From NCBI RefSeq assembly GCF_021726515.1, contig NZ_JAKKCJ010000001.1:1-64000 (forward strand): a DNA stretch of 64,000 bases, given 5' to 3'. The notes under the pieces are model-generated. The model was given only the letters and a program-made list of their open reading frames with translations. It did not search any database and was not told the origin of the DNA. Positions 17,981-26,689 of this stretch are shown in pieces (within the stretch, counting starts at the first letter, position 1; the number at the start of each line of letters is the position of its first letter). The DNA comes from Vibrio sp. CK2-1. Lineage in GTDB: Bacteria; Pseudomonadota; Gammaproteobacteria; Enterobacterales; Vibrionaceae. The position numbers and the translations under genes are program-made.

Positions 17981-18862
17981 ATGACTAAACCTGTTATTGG
18001 TTTTATCGGCCTAGGCCTTATGGGCGGCAACATGGTAGAAAACCTACAAACTCGTGGCTACCAAGTAAATGTAATGGATCTTAATAAAGACGCTGTTGCA
18101 GCTGTTCTAGCTCGTGGCAACGCAGCAGAAGCATCATCTGGTAAAGAACTGGCTGAAAAAAGCGACATCGTAATGCTTTGTCTAACAACGTCTGAAGTTG
18201 TAGAGAAAGTAGTATACGGTGAAACAGGTATCCTAGCGGGTATGTCTGAAGGCAAAACGCTAATCGACTTCGGTACTTCTATCCCAGCTTCTACTAAGAA
18301 GATTGGTGCTGACCTTGCTGCTAAAGGCGCAGGTATGATCGATGCTCCTCTTGGTCGTACTCCAGCTCACGCTAAAGATGGTCTGCTAAACATCATGGCA
18401 GCTGGCGACATGGAAACTTTCAACAAAGTTAAACCAGTTCTTGATGACCAAGGCGAAAACGTATTCCACCTAGGTGCTCTAGGTTCTGGTCACGTAACTA
18501 AGCTTGTGAACAACTTCATGGGTATGACAACTGTTGCGACTATGTCTCAAGCATTCGCAGTTGCAAAACTAGCAGGCGTTGACGGTCAGCAATTATTCGA
18601 CATCATGTCTGCTGGTCCTTCTAACTCTCCGTTCATGCAATTCTGTAAGTTCTACGCTGTAGACGGCGAAGAAAAACTAGGTTTCTCTGTTGCAAACGCA
18701 AACAAAGACCTTGGTTACTTCCTTGCACTATGTGAAGAGTTAGGTACTGAGTCTCTAATCGCTCAAGGTACTTCTACAAGCCTACAAGCAGCAGTTGATG
18801 CTGGTCTTGGCCAAAACGATGTACCAGTTATCTTTGATTACTTCATGGGTTTGAAAAAGTAA
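17981..18862 (+). CDS. NAD(P)-dependent beta-hydroxyacid dehydrogenase family, candidate DEH reductase
   Basis: 293 residues from the ATG at 17981, seven bases after GGAG; an adjacent ATG lies at 17978. Rossmann motif GFIGLGLMGGNM (about 7-18), substrate loop with DAPLGRTPAHA (about 120-130), catalytic Lys in GHVTKLVNNF (about 173). These are hallmarks of the 3-hydroxyisobutyrate / tartronate semialdehyde reductase family. Vibrio alginate loci carry a member of this type as a candidate DEH reductase, and the setting among KdgR, KduD and lyases supports that. The canonical loop DAPVSGG of 3-HIBADH is altered to DAPLGRTP, suggesting a different substrate. Codon use looks unusually biased, fitting high expression. 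Confidence 0.8.
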   Translation: MTKPVIGFIGLGLMGGNMVENLQTRGYQVNVMDLNKDAVAAVLARGNAAEASSGKELAEKSDIVMLCLTTSEVVEKVVYGETGILAGMSEGKTLIDFGTSIPASTKKIGADLAAKGAGMIDAPLGRTPAHAKDGLLNIMAAGDMETFNKVKPVLDDQGENVFHLGALGSGHVTKLVNNFMGMTTVATMSQAFAVAKLAGVDGQQLFDIMSAGPSNSPFMQFCKFYAVDGEEKLGFSVANANKDLGYFLALCEELGTESLIAQGTSTSLQAAVDAGLGQNDVPVIFDYFMGLKK

Positions 18863-18895
18863 TCATTAAATAACCTATTACTTGATAACAAAGTT

Positions 18896-18932
18896 AAGCT
18901 GCAATATAAGCGATTATATTGCAGCTTTTTTA
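18896..18932. terminator. Terminator between dehydrogenase and DUF1801 gene
   Basis: AAGCTGCAATATA pairs with TATATTGCAGCTT around a short loop, followed by a T-tract. It slightly overlaps the stop of the leftward DUF1801 gene. Confidence 0.8.
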
Positions 18933-19334
18933 TGCACCAAGTAAAGGTAGATGCTTACGTTGTTGATAAGTTAATGCTAGCGCTAAGCAATGTTGAATGG
19001 CGGCTTCAGGCAATGGTTTTGATAACGACAACACGATGGCTCGGTTCCCCTGAAACTCTAATTCTTCACCATACAACTCTCGAAAGGTATCAAGTAACTT
19101 AGTTTGGCAATGAAAGAAAAGATAATAATGATTGGGTGATTTCAGTTTCCAGTCCATTCTTATTGGCGTTCCCATCTTGGTACAGTAGCTCGGTTCGCCC
19201 CATTTAAGCGACTCCTCCACTTCGCCTAACTCTAGGTCATTAGCCACTTTAAAGATCAGGCTTCTCAACGCTTCTAATCGAATTCGAGCACTTTCAGGAT
19301 ATTCATCAAAACGTTCTTTGATTAACTTGTTCAT
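18930..19334 (-). CDS. DUF1801 (YdhG-like) small protein
   Basis: 134 residues matching the DUF1801 pattern: a helical start, then ESLKWGEPSY, a central HYYLFFHCQ strand and a final FQGNRAIVLSLSKPLP. The family is small, soluble and of uncertain function. AGGGA precedes the ATG. It is unrelated to alginate as far as can be seen, and may be a passenger gene. Confidence 0.8.
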   Translation of the reverse strand: MNKLIKERFDEYPESARIRLEALRSLIFKVANDLELGEVEESLKWGEPSYCTKMGTPIRMDWKLKSPNHYYLFFHCQTKLLDTFRELYGEELEFQGNRAIVLSLSKPLPEAAIQHCLALALTYQQRKHLPLLGA

Positions 19335-19438
19335 TTGATTTCCCTATATAACCTAGTTGCTCAAGATGCAGGTTCCCTTGAGTTTAAGTCACTATTTTCA
19401 TTAACACTTTTTATTAAGCCTTATTATCGCGAATAGTA

Positions 19439-19524
19439 TATACCCAAAGTAATTGGAGTTGCAGTGAGGCGACAAGTGAATGAGCGCGGTCAACAAAGCT
19501 GCAGCTTCAAGTACGAAGGGTATA
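19439..19524. repeat. ERIC-like imperfect palindromic element
   Basis: An 86-base intergenic element with inverted ends: TATACCC at the left, GGGTATA at the right, with GGAGTTGCAG and CTGCAGCTTC inside. It resembles the short ERIC/Vibrio palindromic repeats spread through Vibrio genomes. A more degraded relative lies at 51079-51160 (shared GCAGTGAGGCGA-AAGTGAA and CTGCAG-TTCAA blocks). Confidence 0.7.
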
Positions 19525-19530
19525 GACGTA

Positions 19531-19561
19531 AAAAAGGCACTGAACGTAACCGAACAGTGCC
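19531..19561 (-). terminator. Terminator of the PL7 gene
   Basis: GGCACTG (19536-19542) pairs with CAGTGCC (19555-19561); read leftward the stem is followed by a T-tract (the A-run at 19531-19535). Confidence 0.6.
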
Positions 19562-19600
19562 ATTGAATTTTAGGGGGGTATTAATCAGTCAGTAACTGGA

Positions 19601-21181
19601 TTATTTACCTGTGTATGTGCCGTGCGATTTTTCTAGTTTATAGAATGTCGCTTGAACATAATCATCTAAGTCGCCAGAGATGTTTTGGTTGTATACGCCA
19701 GCTTTAAAGTACATGTACTTGCCGCCAACGTCATAGCCACTTTCACTCATATCAACCACTTGTTGTACATCTTCTTTACCATCACGCTTAACAGTAACCG
19801 TTAGAGTATTACCTTTAACTTCAATGCGGTAAGTGAATTTCTCACCTAGAGCAATACCATCATCGCCGATTTCGCCCGTCATGCCACCAACAAGGTCATA
19901 GAACGCATCTGTGCCTTTTAATGTGTTTTCGTGAGCAAAGTAAACCGTACCTGTATTTTGGTTTGGTAGTTTACGGTAGTACAAACGGATTGGTTCGTCA
20001 TCTTGGTCATGGATCTGGCCGATAATGAAACGACCTACTTGGCCTGCTTCACCTGTCGTTGTCGTGTGGTCAACTTTCAATGTTGCTTCAAGAACACCAT
20101 CAACTCCGCCAGCTGCTTTTAGATCTTCAACCGGTGCTGAGCCAAATACCCAGTTGTTTTTGTTTACACCTTTCGTTGAGATCGACTCATCACCTTTACG
20201 TAGCATTTCACGCATTTCAGTACGTGCGTACTTAGTGTTTTTCGAAGTACGAACACCTTTAATGAAAGTTTTAAAGACTAAACCACCGTCATCAGCAGTG
20301 TAGAATACATCTGGGTGTTCATAACCGTTTGCTAGGTTCCATTCTGAAACATCATCAGGACGGTTGTTACCATCGTGGTCAAATGGTTGAGATAAGTACC
20401 ATTCTGTTAGGTCAAAGTTTTCGCTTGGCTTATTGCCCGCTTTTGGCGTTGCTGGCAAACCAGTTACCGCAGGTAGTGCACTTCTTGTGTCACATTTAAC
20501 GCTAGTATCACATGGGTAAACTGCTGGTGCGCCGAAGTTACCTTTACGTAGGTCTTTACGCGCTTCTTTTTGTGCTGCTGCTTCTGCCGCCATTTGAGCG
20601 ATCATTGCTTGTTCAGCTTTAACAACATCATCAGTAATCACTTCTGACGTTGGGCAAGAGTTTAATGAACAGTTGATTGCGGCAAACTCTGTCACACTGT
20701 TCCAATCATTGCCGGTGTTACCGTGACCAACATATTTAACATAGCGAGCTTGTACTGGTTCAAAGTCAAAACGTTCTAAACCAATAACGCGACCTGAACT
20801 TTCTTGACCTTCTAGAACAGGTGTCCAAGTTTTACCATCAACACTGACAAGCACATCAAATTTGCTTACACGCTCATTACCTTTACTGAAAGCTGCGCGC
20901 ACTGCATCAAATTCATGTACTGAACCGTAATCAAAGGTTGCCCATTCGCCGTCACCATTTGCAGACCAACGAGTCGTTAGATCTTGGTCAAACATACGGT
21001 CTGGACCATTACCATCATGGCTGCTTGCATCAATCGCGGTTGGAGTCAAAACAGCAACACGAGGTCCCTCTTGTTTTGCTGCCATTTCAGCGGCTTTTTG
21101 AGCATCGGCGCCATTAGATGAACAGCCCATTGCTAATACAACAGATGAAGCCAGCAAGCTTTTTAGAAAAATATGTTTCAT
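19601..21181 (-). CDS. PL7 alginate lyase lipoprotein with N-terminal CBM32
   Basis: 526 residues. Probable lipoprotein signal with Cys near residue 20 (AMGCSS). A CBM32/F5-8C domain covers about 45-170 (DQDLTTRWSANGDG, WTPVLEG, ARYVKYVG). An Ala/Glu-rich helical linker (about 185-215) and a Cys-containing loop lead to the PL7 catalytic domain (about 255-515). PL7 signatures are RTEMREML, the catalytic GQIHDQ and YMYFKAGVYNQN. It should cut alginate endolytically at the outer membrane with a binding domain for attachment. No partner is co-transcribed. A palindromic operator-like site lies about 95 bases upstream. Confidence 0.93.
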   Translation of the reverse strand: MKHIFLKSLLASSVVLAMGCSSNGADAQKAAEMAAKQEGPRVAVLTPTAIDASSHDGNGPDRMFDQDLTTRWSANGDGEWATFDYGSVHEFDAVRAAFSKGNERVSKFDVLVSVDGKTWTPVLEGQESSGRVIGLERFDFEPVQARYVKYVGHGNTGNDWNSVTEFAAINCSLNSCPTSEVITDDVVKAEQAMIAQMAAEAAAQKEARKDLRKGNFGAPAVYPCDTSVKCDTRSALPAVTGLPATPKAGNKPSENFDLTEWYLSQPFDHDGNNRPDDVSEWNLANGYEHPDVFYTADDGGLVFKTFIKGVRTSKNTKYARTEMREMLRKGDESISTKGVNKNNWVFGSAPVEDLKAAGGVDGVLEATLKVDHTTTTGEAGQVGRFIIGQIHDQDDEPIRLYYRKLPNQNTGTVYFAHENTLKGTDAFYDLVGGMTGEIGDDGIALGEKFTYRIEVKGNTLTVTVKRDGKEDVQQVVDMSESGYDVGGKYMYFKAGVYNQNISGDLDDYVQATFYKLEKSHGTYTGK

Positions 21182-21543
21182 CTCTACATCACCTATAAAA
21201 TGAGGTTAAAAAATCAAAGGTTTATCAGTTAAAATTTTATTTACTAAATGAATCAAACAAGGCCATTCTTTCATACTCTTATAATACAAATAAGAGTCTA
21301 AATATAAAAACGAGACCAAGATCAGCTATTGCAATCGATTTAAACTTAAAATTTTGGATGAGATCTTAAAATTGATAACCAAAGAAAAGAGATGGCTTTT
21401 TAGAGAAGAAAAAATGATGAGACAAAGCACAAACTCAGCCAGTAAACCCACCATTTAAATAATGATAAAACAAATGATTCTCTCACTATTCATTCGTAAT
21501 TTTTATGCATTTCAGTGGGTATAAATATGAGTGGGTTTAGACA
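21182..21543. promoter_or_regulatory. Promoter region of the PL7-CBM32 gene with palindromic operator-like site
   Basis: A 362-base AT-rich gap. At 21275-21297, ACTCTTAT and ATAAGAGT form a perfect 8-base inverted repeat around AATACAA. Inside it, TTATAATACAA (21279-21289) is one base from the TNGTNNNACNA operator pattern. Nothing else was recognised between it and the exonuclease stop. Confidence 0.5.
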
Positions 21544-22299
21544 TTAACCAAAGACATTTTTAGATACTGGTGCAGTATGCTTGTTGAAAATATCTTCAAT
21601 TTTAATTTCCTGCTCTTGATTACCGAAAATATTCACCATTTGAGCTAGGAAAAGCTCCGCACAAGATATTGAATCAATTAAAGCATTATGAGCAGGATAC
21701 GCCGGTAAATGGTGTTTTAATCGAACATCGGTTAACTGATAGCTACAGGTTTCAGGGTGCTGAATGTAAGTTAAACATTTTTCGATTTTTAAAGTATCAA
21801 TCCACACGACAGGTAGTTGATCAATGCCAAATTTTTGTTGCACATAGTGATCAATAAATTGCTTTTCTACCACAGCGCCATGAACCAACACTACTTTGCC
21901 ACGCATCATTTCAAAAAGCTTGTCCATGGTTTGGTCAAGTTCATGCCCATCTTCAAGCATTTCAGGCACGATATGGTTAATGATGGCACTTTCTGAATTA
22001 ATCCCTTCCGAACGGTTAAGATAAACATGCCTTGCCATTTCCACATCAATCTTCGACTTAACCATTGGAACGGTACCAATACTAAGAATCGAACATTTCA
22101 ATGGGTTCAACCCTGTGGTTTCAAAATCTAAAGCTAGAAAGTGTAAAGAATCTACCGGAGTGCCCAACTTGGGAGCAGGATAAGAAAGTAACTGTCGCAA
22201 GCCATCGGGCCATTGGTCATTAATAGAAATACGTTTGCGGGCATCTTCAATTTTGGTCAGAGGATGACCAAATAACTGCGACTTTATATGCTCAAACAT
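21544..22299 (-). CDS. DnaQ-like 3'-5' exonuclease (DEDDh)
   Basis: 251 residues. Exo I motif DFETTG near residues 58-63, and the C-terminal HNALIDSISCAEL supplies the DEDDh His and Asp. A leading helical segment of about 45 residues precedes the nuclease core. In many marine gammaproteobacteria a gene of this type sits beside a cNMP/CBS/DUF294 gene and a sodium:solute symporter; here the symporter is adjacent and the DUF294 gene is 8 kb away at 30362. The function of this association is not established. It is separated from the symporter gene by a terminator, so it has its own promoter. Confidence 0.85.
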   Translation of the reverse strand: MFEHIKSQLFGHPLTKIEDARKRISINDQWPDGLRQLLSYPAPKLGTPVDSLHFLALDFETTGLNPLKCSILSIGTVPMVKSKIDVEMARHVYLNRSEGINSESAIINHIVPEMLEDGHELDQTMDKLFEMMRGKVVLVHGAVVEKQFIDHYVQQKFGIDQLPVVWIDTLKIEKCLTYIQHPETCSYQLTDVRLKHHLPAYPAHNALIDSISCAELFLAQMVNIFGNQEQEIKIEDIFNKHTAPVSKNVFG

Positions 22300-22348
22300 C
22301 TATTTACCTTACCTAATTATAAAAATATTCATCTTCATTAAACGAACA

Positions 22349-22378
22349 AAAAGCCAGCGAGTCAATTCGCTGGCTTTT
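22349..22378 (-). terminator. Terminator after the symporter gene
   Basis: AAAGCCAGCGA pairs with TCGCTGGCTTT around a 6-base loop; read leftward it runs into a T-tract. Confidence 0.8.
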
Positions 22379-22425
22379 GATTGTTATAAAGAAATGTGAC
22401 TTTCTTTATCGCTTAGAGCAGTAGC

Positions 22426-24204
22426 TTACGATTTAGAATCCGCTTCAATTTGAGCATCTTCTACTTTGTTGTCTACCGCTTTCACAAGTAATAGACCAAC
22501 ACCTAGTACAATCGCACCACAAAGAACAAACACGAAGCGTCCCCATAGTGGATTTGGAATAACGAACATTGCCATTACACCGATACCTGCAACACTGATT
22601 AGTGTGCCTAGCATACGACGCTGTTTGTTATCTAGGTTTTGTTGTTCAGCACTTTCGTTTACTAACGGTGTTGCAAGGTTAGTAAAGAATAGGTCAACGT
22701 CTTTCTCACGGTGTGGAGCAAGTTTCTTATAGAACAGCGTTGATAGCATGAAGAAACCACCAGTGAAGACGATGTGAGCAACTAGACCAATCGCAACTTT
22801 CAAGTCAGACCATTCACGCTTAGTTAGCTCTTCTAGGCCGAACCATGCTGATACGTGGTCTGCAGTGATAACGAAACCTACGTAGTAAGAAACGAAGCCA
22901 CCGACAACTAGCGTACCCCAACCTGCCCAGTCTGGAGTCTTACGGATGAAGAAGCCAAGGAATGCTGGAATAGTCATTGGGAAGCCGATTAACGCACCAA
23001 CGTACATCATTGTGTCAAACAAGCTCAGACCTTTCAGTGAGTTGATGAACAATGCAACCATGATGATAGCTAGACCGAAGAAGGTAGATGTGATTTTAGA
23101 CACAAGTACTAATTCTTTTTCAGTCGCATTTTGACGCAATACAGCTTGGTAGAAGTTCTTAACAAAGATACCTGAGTTACGGTTCAAGCCTGAGTCCATA
23201 GAAGACATAGTTGCAGCAAACATTGCAGCAATCAGTAGACCAACCATACCGATAGGCATGTACTCTTGTACGAAGTATAGGTAAGCGAAGTCAGCTGCTT
23301 TACTACCCGCTTCTGGGTAATGCGCGGCTAAGTCAACACCTTGACCTGCGATGAACCAGCTAGGCATGAACCAAATGATTGGGCCCATAGTCATCAAGAT
23401 ACACGCTAGAAGCGCCGCTTTACGTGCGTTTTTAGAATCTTTTGCAGCAAGGTAACGGTAAGAGTTAAGCATGTTGTTAGTAATGCTGAACTGCTTCACG
23501 AAGATGAAGAATGCCCAGATACCGAAGATGCTTACATAGTTAAGGTCACCACCTGTCATGAACGATTCAGTTGGGAAGTTGTTTACGATGTTAGTCACAC
23601 CGCCACCTTGAATCATTGCAACAACCGCAGCCGTAACCGTTACTGCCATGATAATAACCATTTGCATGAAGTCAGATGCGATAACCGCCCAAGAACCACC
23701 TGTTACTGACATTACCAGTACAACCAGACCCGTTAGGATGATTGTCGTGTTCATATCAAAGCCGAAGATACCAGAAGCAATGATCGCTAGACCATTCAAC
23801 CAAATACCTGCCGAGATAACACTGTTAGGCATGCTTGACCAAGTAAATACTTGCTCATTACCACGACCAAAACGCATACGAATGGCTTCAATTACCGTAA
23901 TAACGCGTAATTGACGGAATTTCGGAGCGAAGTAAACGTAGTTCATCAAGTAGCCAAATGCGTTGGCAATAAAGATAATTGCTACTGCAAAACCATCGTT
24001 ATAAGCTTTACCTGCTGCACCCGTAAAGGTCCATGCACTAAACTGTGTCATAAATGCCGTAGCACCAACCATCCACCAGAGCATGTTACCGCCCCCACGG
24101 AAGTAGTCACTGGTGTTACTAGTAAATGTGCGGAACATCCATCCAATTGCGATTAAGAAGAGGAAGTAGATTCCGACAATGGCAGTATTTAAATCAAGTT
24201 CCAT
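22426..24204 (-). CDS. Sodium:solute symporter (SSS), candidate oligoalginate transporter
   Basis: 592 residues from the ATG at 24204, seven bases after AAGGA; the frame is open further upstream without a ribosome site. It has 13-14 membrane helices. SSS features include FRGGGNMLWWMVGATAFMTQ, the FSAWTFTGAAGKAY stretch in helix 1-2, and AAMFAATMSSMDSGLNRNSG in the sodium-site helix. It ends in a charged cytoplasmic tail. Vibrio alginate loci encode Toa symporters of this family that bring in oligoalginate or DEH. A paralog lies at 34379. Two perfect operator-like sites and a CRP-like site precede it, which fits strong regulation with the lyases. Confidence 0.88.
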   Translation of the reverse strand: MELDLNTAIVGIYFLFLIAIGWMFRTFTSNTSDYFRGGGNMLWWMVGATAFMTQFSAWTFTGAAGKAYNDGFAVAIIFIANAFGYLMNYVYFAPKFRQLRVITVIEAIRMRFGRGNEQVFTWSSMPNSVISAGIWLNGLAIIASGIFGFDMNTTIILTGLVVLVMSVTGGSWAVIASDFMQMVIIMAVTVTAAVVAMIQGGGVTNIVNNFPTESFMTGGDLNYVSIFGIWAFFIFVKQFSITNNMLNSYRYLAAKDSKNARKAALLACILMTMGPIIWFMPSWFIAGQGVDLAAHYPEAGSKAADFAYLYFVQEYMPIGMVGLLIAAMFAATMSSMDSGLNRNSGIFVKNFYQAVLRQNATEKELVLVSKITSTFFGLAIIMVALFINSLKGLSLFDTMMYVGALIGFPMTIPAFLGFFIRKTPDWAGWGTLVVGGFVSYYVGFVITADHVSAWFGLEELTKREWSDLKVAIGLVAHIVFTGGFFMLSTLFYKKLAPHREKDVDLFFTNLATPLVNESAEQQNLDNKQRRMLGTLISVAGIGVMAMFVIPNPLWGRFVFVLCGAIVLGVGLLLVKAVDNKVEDAQIEADSKS

Positions 24205-24264
24205 CGTGATATCCTTTTTTTGTAATTTTGATTTCCAGAACAATATAACCAACAAAAATTCTAT

Positions 24265-24275
24265 TTGTAGTACAA
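24265..24275. promoter_or_regulatory. FadR-type operator-like site (TTGTAGTACAA)
   Basis: Exact fit to TNGTNNNACNA, about 60 bases before the symporter start at 24204. Confidence 0.6.
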
Positions 24276-24318
24276 TATTGCCATTGCGTGACCTTCATCG
24301 ACTTTCACCCCTCCGATT

Positions 24319-24344
24319 TTGTATGACAAGTGATCTGAGTCAAT
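24319..24344. promoter_or_regulatory. Second operator-like site with abutting CRP-like site
   Basis: TTGTATGACAA (24319-24329) fits the FadR-type pattern exactly. AGTGA-N6-TCAAT (24329-24344) is a CRP-like site with three mismatches sharing one base with it. They lie 115-140 bases upstream of the symporter start. Confidence 0.5.
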
Positions 24345-24539
24345 AAAATCATTTCATCCTTACTTACAAATAGACACATTTCTCGCCAGCAAAATTAAAA
24401 ACGCCTTCTATATATAAGTTAGCTCTTCCCCCTTTAAGCTTAACCTTATGAAATATTAGCCTTTAAATATAACAATTTAGAAACAAGAAAAAGTATCAAC
24501 TCATAACATCAACGATTAAATATCATGCAATATCTTTAA

Positions 24540-24628
24540 AATGATCGAGAGCACACTTTTTTAAATTGGATAGCTCACAACGTTATCGAATAATAAAAAT
24601 TTCTACCGCTTCACATTAAGTCATACAA
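24540..24628. promoter_or_regulatory. CRP-like and operator-like sites before the lipoprotein gene at 24671
   Basis: AATGA-N6-GCACA (24540-24555) resembles a CRP site with three mismatches. AAGTCATACAA (24618-24628), the complement of TTGTATGACTT, is one base off the FadR-type operator pattern and lies 43 bases before the start. The rest of 24345-24670 is AT-rich with no recognised feature. Confidence 0.4.
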
Positions 24629-24670
24629 TAATAGATTACTTTATTAGCAACTTAATAAGGGAGTATTAAT

Positions 24671-25321
24671 ATGAAAAAGATAGTATTAGGTTTAGCGGTC
24701 AGTTCATTATTAATGGGTTGTGCATCTACTTCTGACGACGCGACACCGAGTGCAACAACCGCCGCTCAAACTGGTAGCTTAATTCAAGATGGTCAACTAA
24801 CAGACTTTAGAGCGAACAGTGGTAGTAGTGATGTTTGGGTAAAACACGCAGACAAAAGTGCAGGCCTTGGTGATGTAGGTAGTTCAAAAGACACTGCTTT
24901 TGATGATGAAGGCTCAGCTCGTATACGCTTTATGAGTGCAAATGATGACTTTTCTGCAACGCCTGGCTTAACACAACAAGTAACAGGTTTAGAGCAAAAC
25001 ACCGACTACAGCCTTTCTTTCTATTATTACGACAACAAAGGCACTAACTCTATCAGTGAAGTTGAATTTGGTTTAAAAGATTCAACGGGTAAAGATATTG
25101 CTTCTAAAACCGTTCATGCTCGTGATGTAGCACAAAATCCATCGGGCAGCGTAAAAAGTGGTTTTAAGTTAACTACCCTAGATTTCAATTCCGGTAGTAA
25201 TACAAATGCACAAGTCTTCTTATATATGTCAATCACCGATCCAAGCCAAATTGATAAAAATGGTGACATTGGTAAGCAAACAGAAGTTCGTGTGGATGAA
25301 TTCAAAATCACCAAAAAATAA
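24671..25321 (+). CDS. Lipoprotein of unknown function, beta-sandwich type, paralog of 13243
   Basis: 216 residues with lipobox LMGC near 14-17. The mature domain shares order and motifs with the lipoprotein at 13243: GQLTDFRANSGSSDVWVKH, GLGDVGSS, LEQNTDYSLSFYYYDNKG, LDFNSGSNTNAQVF and a closing KQTEVRVDEFKI. This is the layout of a single jelly-roll carbohydrate-binding module. No catalytic residues were recognised. It stands immediately before the KdgM-type porin gene, so a role in capturing oligosaccharides at the outer membrane is a reasonable guess, not a known function. AAGGGAG precedes the ATG. Confidence 0.78.
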   Translation: MKKIVLGLAVSSLLMGCASTSDDATPSATTAAQTGSLIQDGQLTDFRANSGSSDVWVKHADKSAGLGDVGSSKDTAFDDEGSARIRFMSANDDFSATPGLTQQVTGLEQNTDYSLSFYYYDNKGTNSISEVEFGLKDSTGKDIASKTVHARDVAQNPSGSVKSGFKLTTLDFNSGSNTNAQVFLYMSITDPSQIDKNGDIGKQTEVRVDEFKITKK

Positions 25322-25666
25322 TTATCTCACTAAATGACCATCGATTAACCTTCGATAAAGCCTTATAGAATCAAGGCTATACAACTAGAAATTAAATTGT
25401 AGAGCCTTATTTTCATCAAAAGAAAACCATTAATTTGTTTATTGAGATCACACTTTTCGATCTAACCAGCTTAAAAATATGAACTATTTAGAATAAGTAG
25501 ATCTGTTTCACATACATCGACCCATAACTTATTTATATTTCATTTGTATTATTTAAGTTCAATAACACAAATTAAAGAAATGAGAATGTTGTTCCTTTTG
25601 CAATAACTTTGCTGGCTCATTTCACAGTTACACAATTAGAAACCATAACTACACAGGACGTTGGAT
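25322..25666. promoter_or_regulatory. Promoter region of the porin gene
   Basis: A 345-base AT-rich gap. TTGTATTATTT at 25544-25554 retains only half of the operator word seen elsewhere. TTGAGATCACA at 25443-25453 is a half CRP-like site. A weak hairpin (AGCCTT...AAGGCT, about 25359-25378) may end the lipoprotein transcript. Confidence 0.35.
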
Positions 25667-26386
25667 ATGTTCAAATTAAATAAAGTTTTACTTGCTACTA
25701 CTGCCGCTCTACTTGCTACAACAGCGGTTAATGTAAACGCTGCTTCTGTTGATTACCGTCACGAATACAAACACGGTACGGAATCAAACGGGGATCGCAT
25801 TAAAATTGGTGGTAGCACCAAAGTTGAGTTAGGTACGCATTACTACTCAGTAGAAATGAAATTTAACGGTAAATCAGAAAGCTACGGTTATCAGGATTTA
25901 GAGCGCGGTGATTCAGAGTTTGTATACGAATTTAAACATTACATAACTGACAAGTTCTATGTACAGCCTGGTATGCCAATCACCTTTGGTGAAGAGCGCG
26001 TAACTTATAAACCACAGCTACGTATTGGTTATGATTTTGATTCTGGAATCACAACTAAACTACGCTACCGTCATGAGTTCCGTGATTACACTGATGATTC
26101 AAAATACAATGGTGATACATGGCAGAAAAGTAAAGTTACCGCGAACCTAGATTATACTTGGAACAATATGATCCAATTTGGTTTTGAAGCTAACTATGAA
26201 AAAGCTCATGAAGATATTTGGACTTTATATGATAATGATACTTGGAACTACGATTACAACCTAAAAATCGGTTACAAGAATGACTCAAACTGGCGTCCGT
26301 ATGTTGAGTTCGGTAACGTAAGTGAAAGTAGCTCAACTGACAAGCGTCAATTACGTAGCCGTGTAGGTATCACTTATAGCTTCTAA
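25667..26386 (+). CDS. KdgM/KdgN-family oligouronate outer-membrane porin
   Basis: 239 residues from the ATG at 25667, eight bases after AGGA; an in-frame TTG at 25661 is less likely. Signal peptide to about NVNAA, then an all-beta protein with alternating aromatic strands (VDYRHEYKHG, TKLRYRHEFRDY, YNLKIGYKNDSNW) ending in Phe (VGITYSF), the usual C-terminus for outer-membrane barrels. The YRHEY start and length are typical of the KdgM family of narrow barrels for acidic oligosaccharides. It should let oligoalginate enter the periplasm. It follows an unknown lipoprotein and is ended by a terminator. Confidence 0.9.
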   Translation: MFKLNKVLLATTAALLATTAVNVNAASVDYRHEYKHGTESNGDRIKIGGSTKVELGTHYYSVEMKFNGKSESYGYQDLERGDSEFVYEFKHYITDKFYVQPGMPITFGEERVTYKPQLRIGYDFDSGITTKLRYRHEFRDYTDDSKYNGDTWQKSKVTANLDYTWNNMIQFGFEANYEKAHEDIWTLYDNDTWNYDYNLKIGYKNDSNWRPYVEFGNVSESSSTDKRQLRSRVGITYSF

Positions 26387-26412
26387 TCATTTTTAGATAC
26401 TACACAATATTT

Positions 26413-26440
26413 AAAGCCAGGCTTATAGTCTGGCTTTTTA
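26413..26440 (+). terminator. Terminator of the porin gene
   Basis: AAAGCCAG pairs with CTGGCTTT and is followed by TTA. Bases 26441-26689 beyond it contain no recognised feature. Confidence 0.75.
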
Positions 26441-26689
26441 GTATCTAATGCATAGTAAGTTTATCGATTAATTAGTAACATTAGAGAAACAACCACACCA
26501 AAGAAAGCCCTTCCCTTTACCAGTATCTTTTTATAAATTAATGGTCAACTACTAATAGAATGAAGCGTTCAGAGTTGAATTCAGGGAAAGATTGGGAAAG
26601 GTTGCGAATGGTTAACTAAAACACTTCAAAGGTGGGGATAAATTAAGCGCACGAATAAAATATCGTACGCTTAATTTGAGGTATTATTC

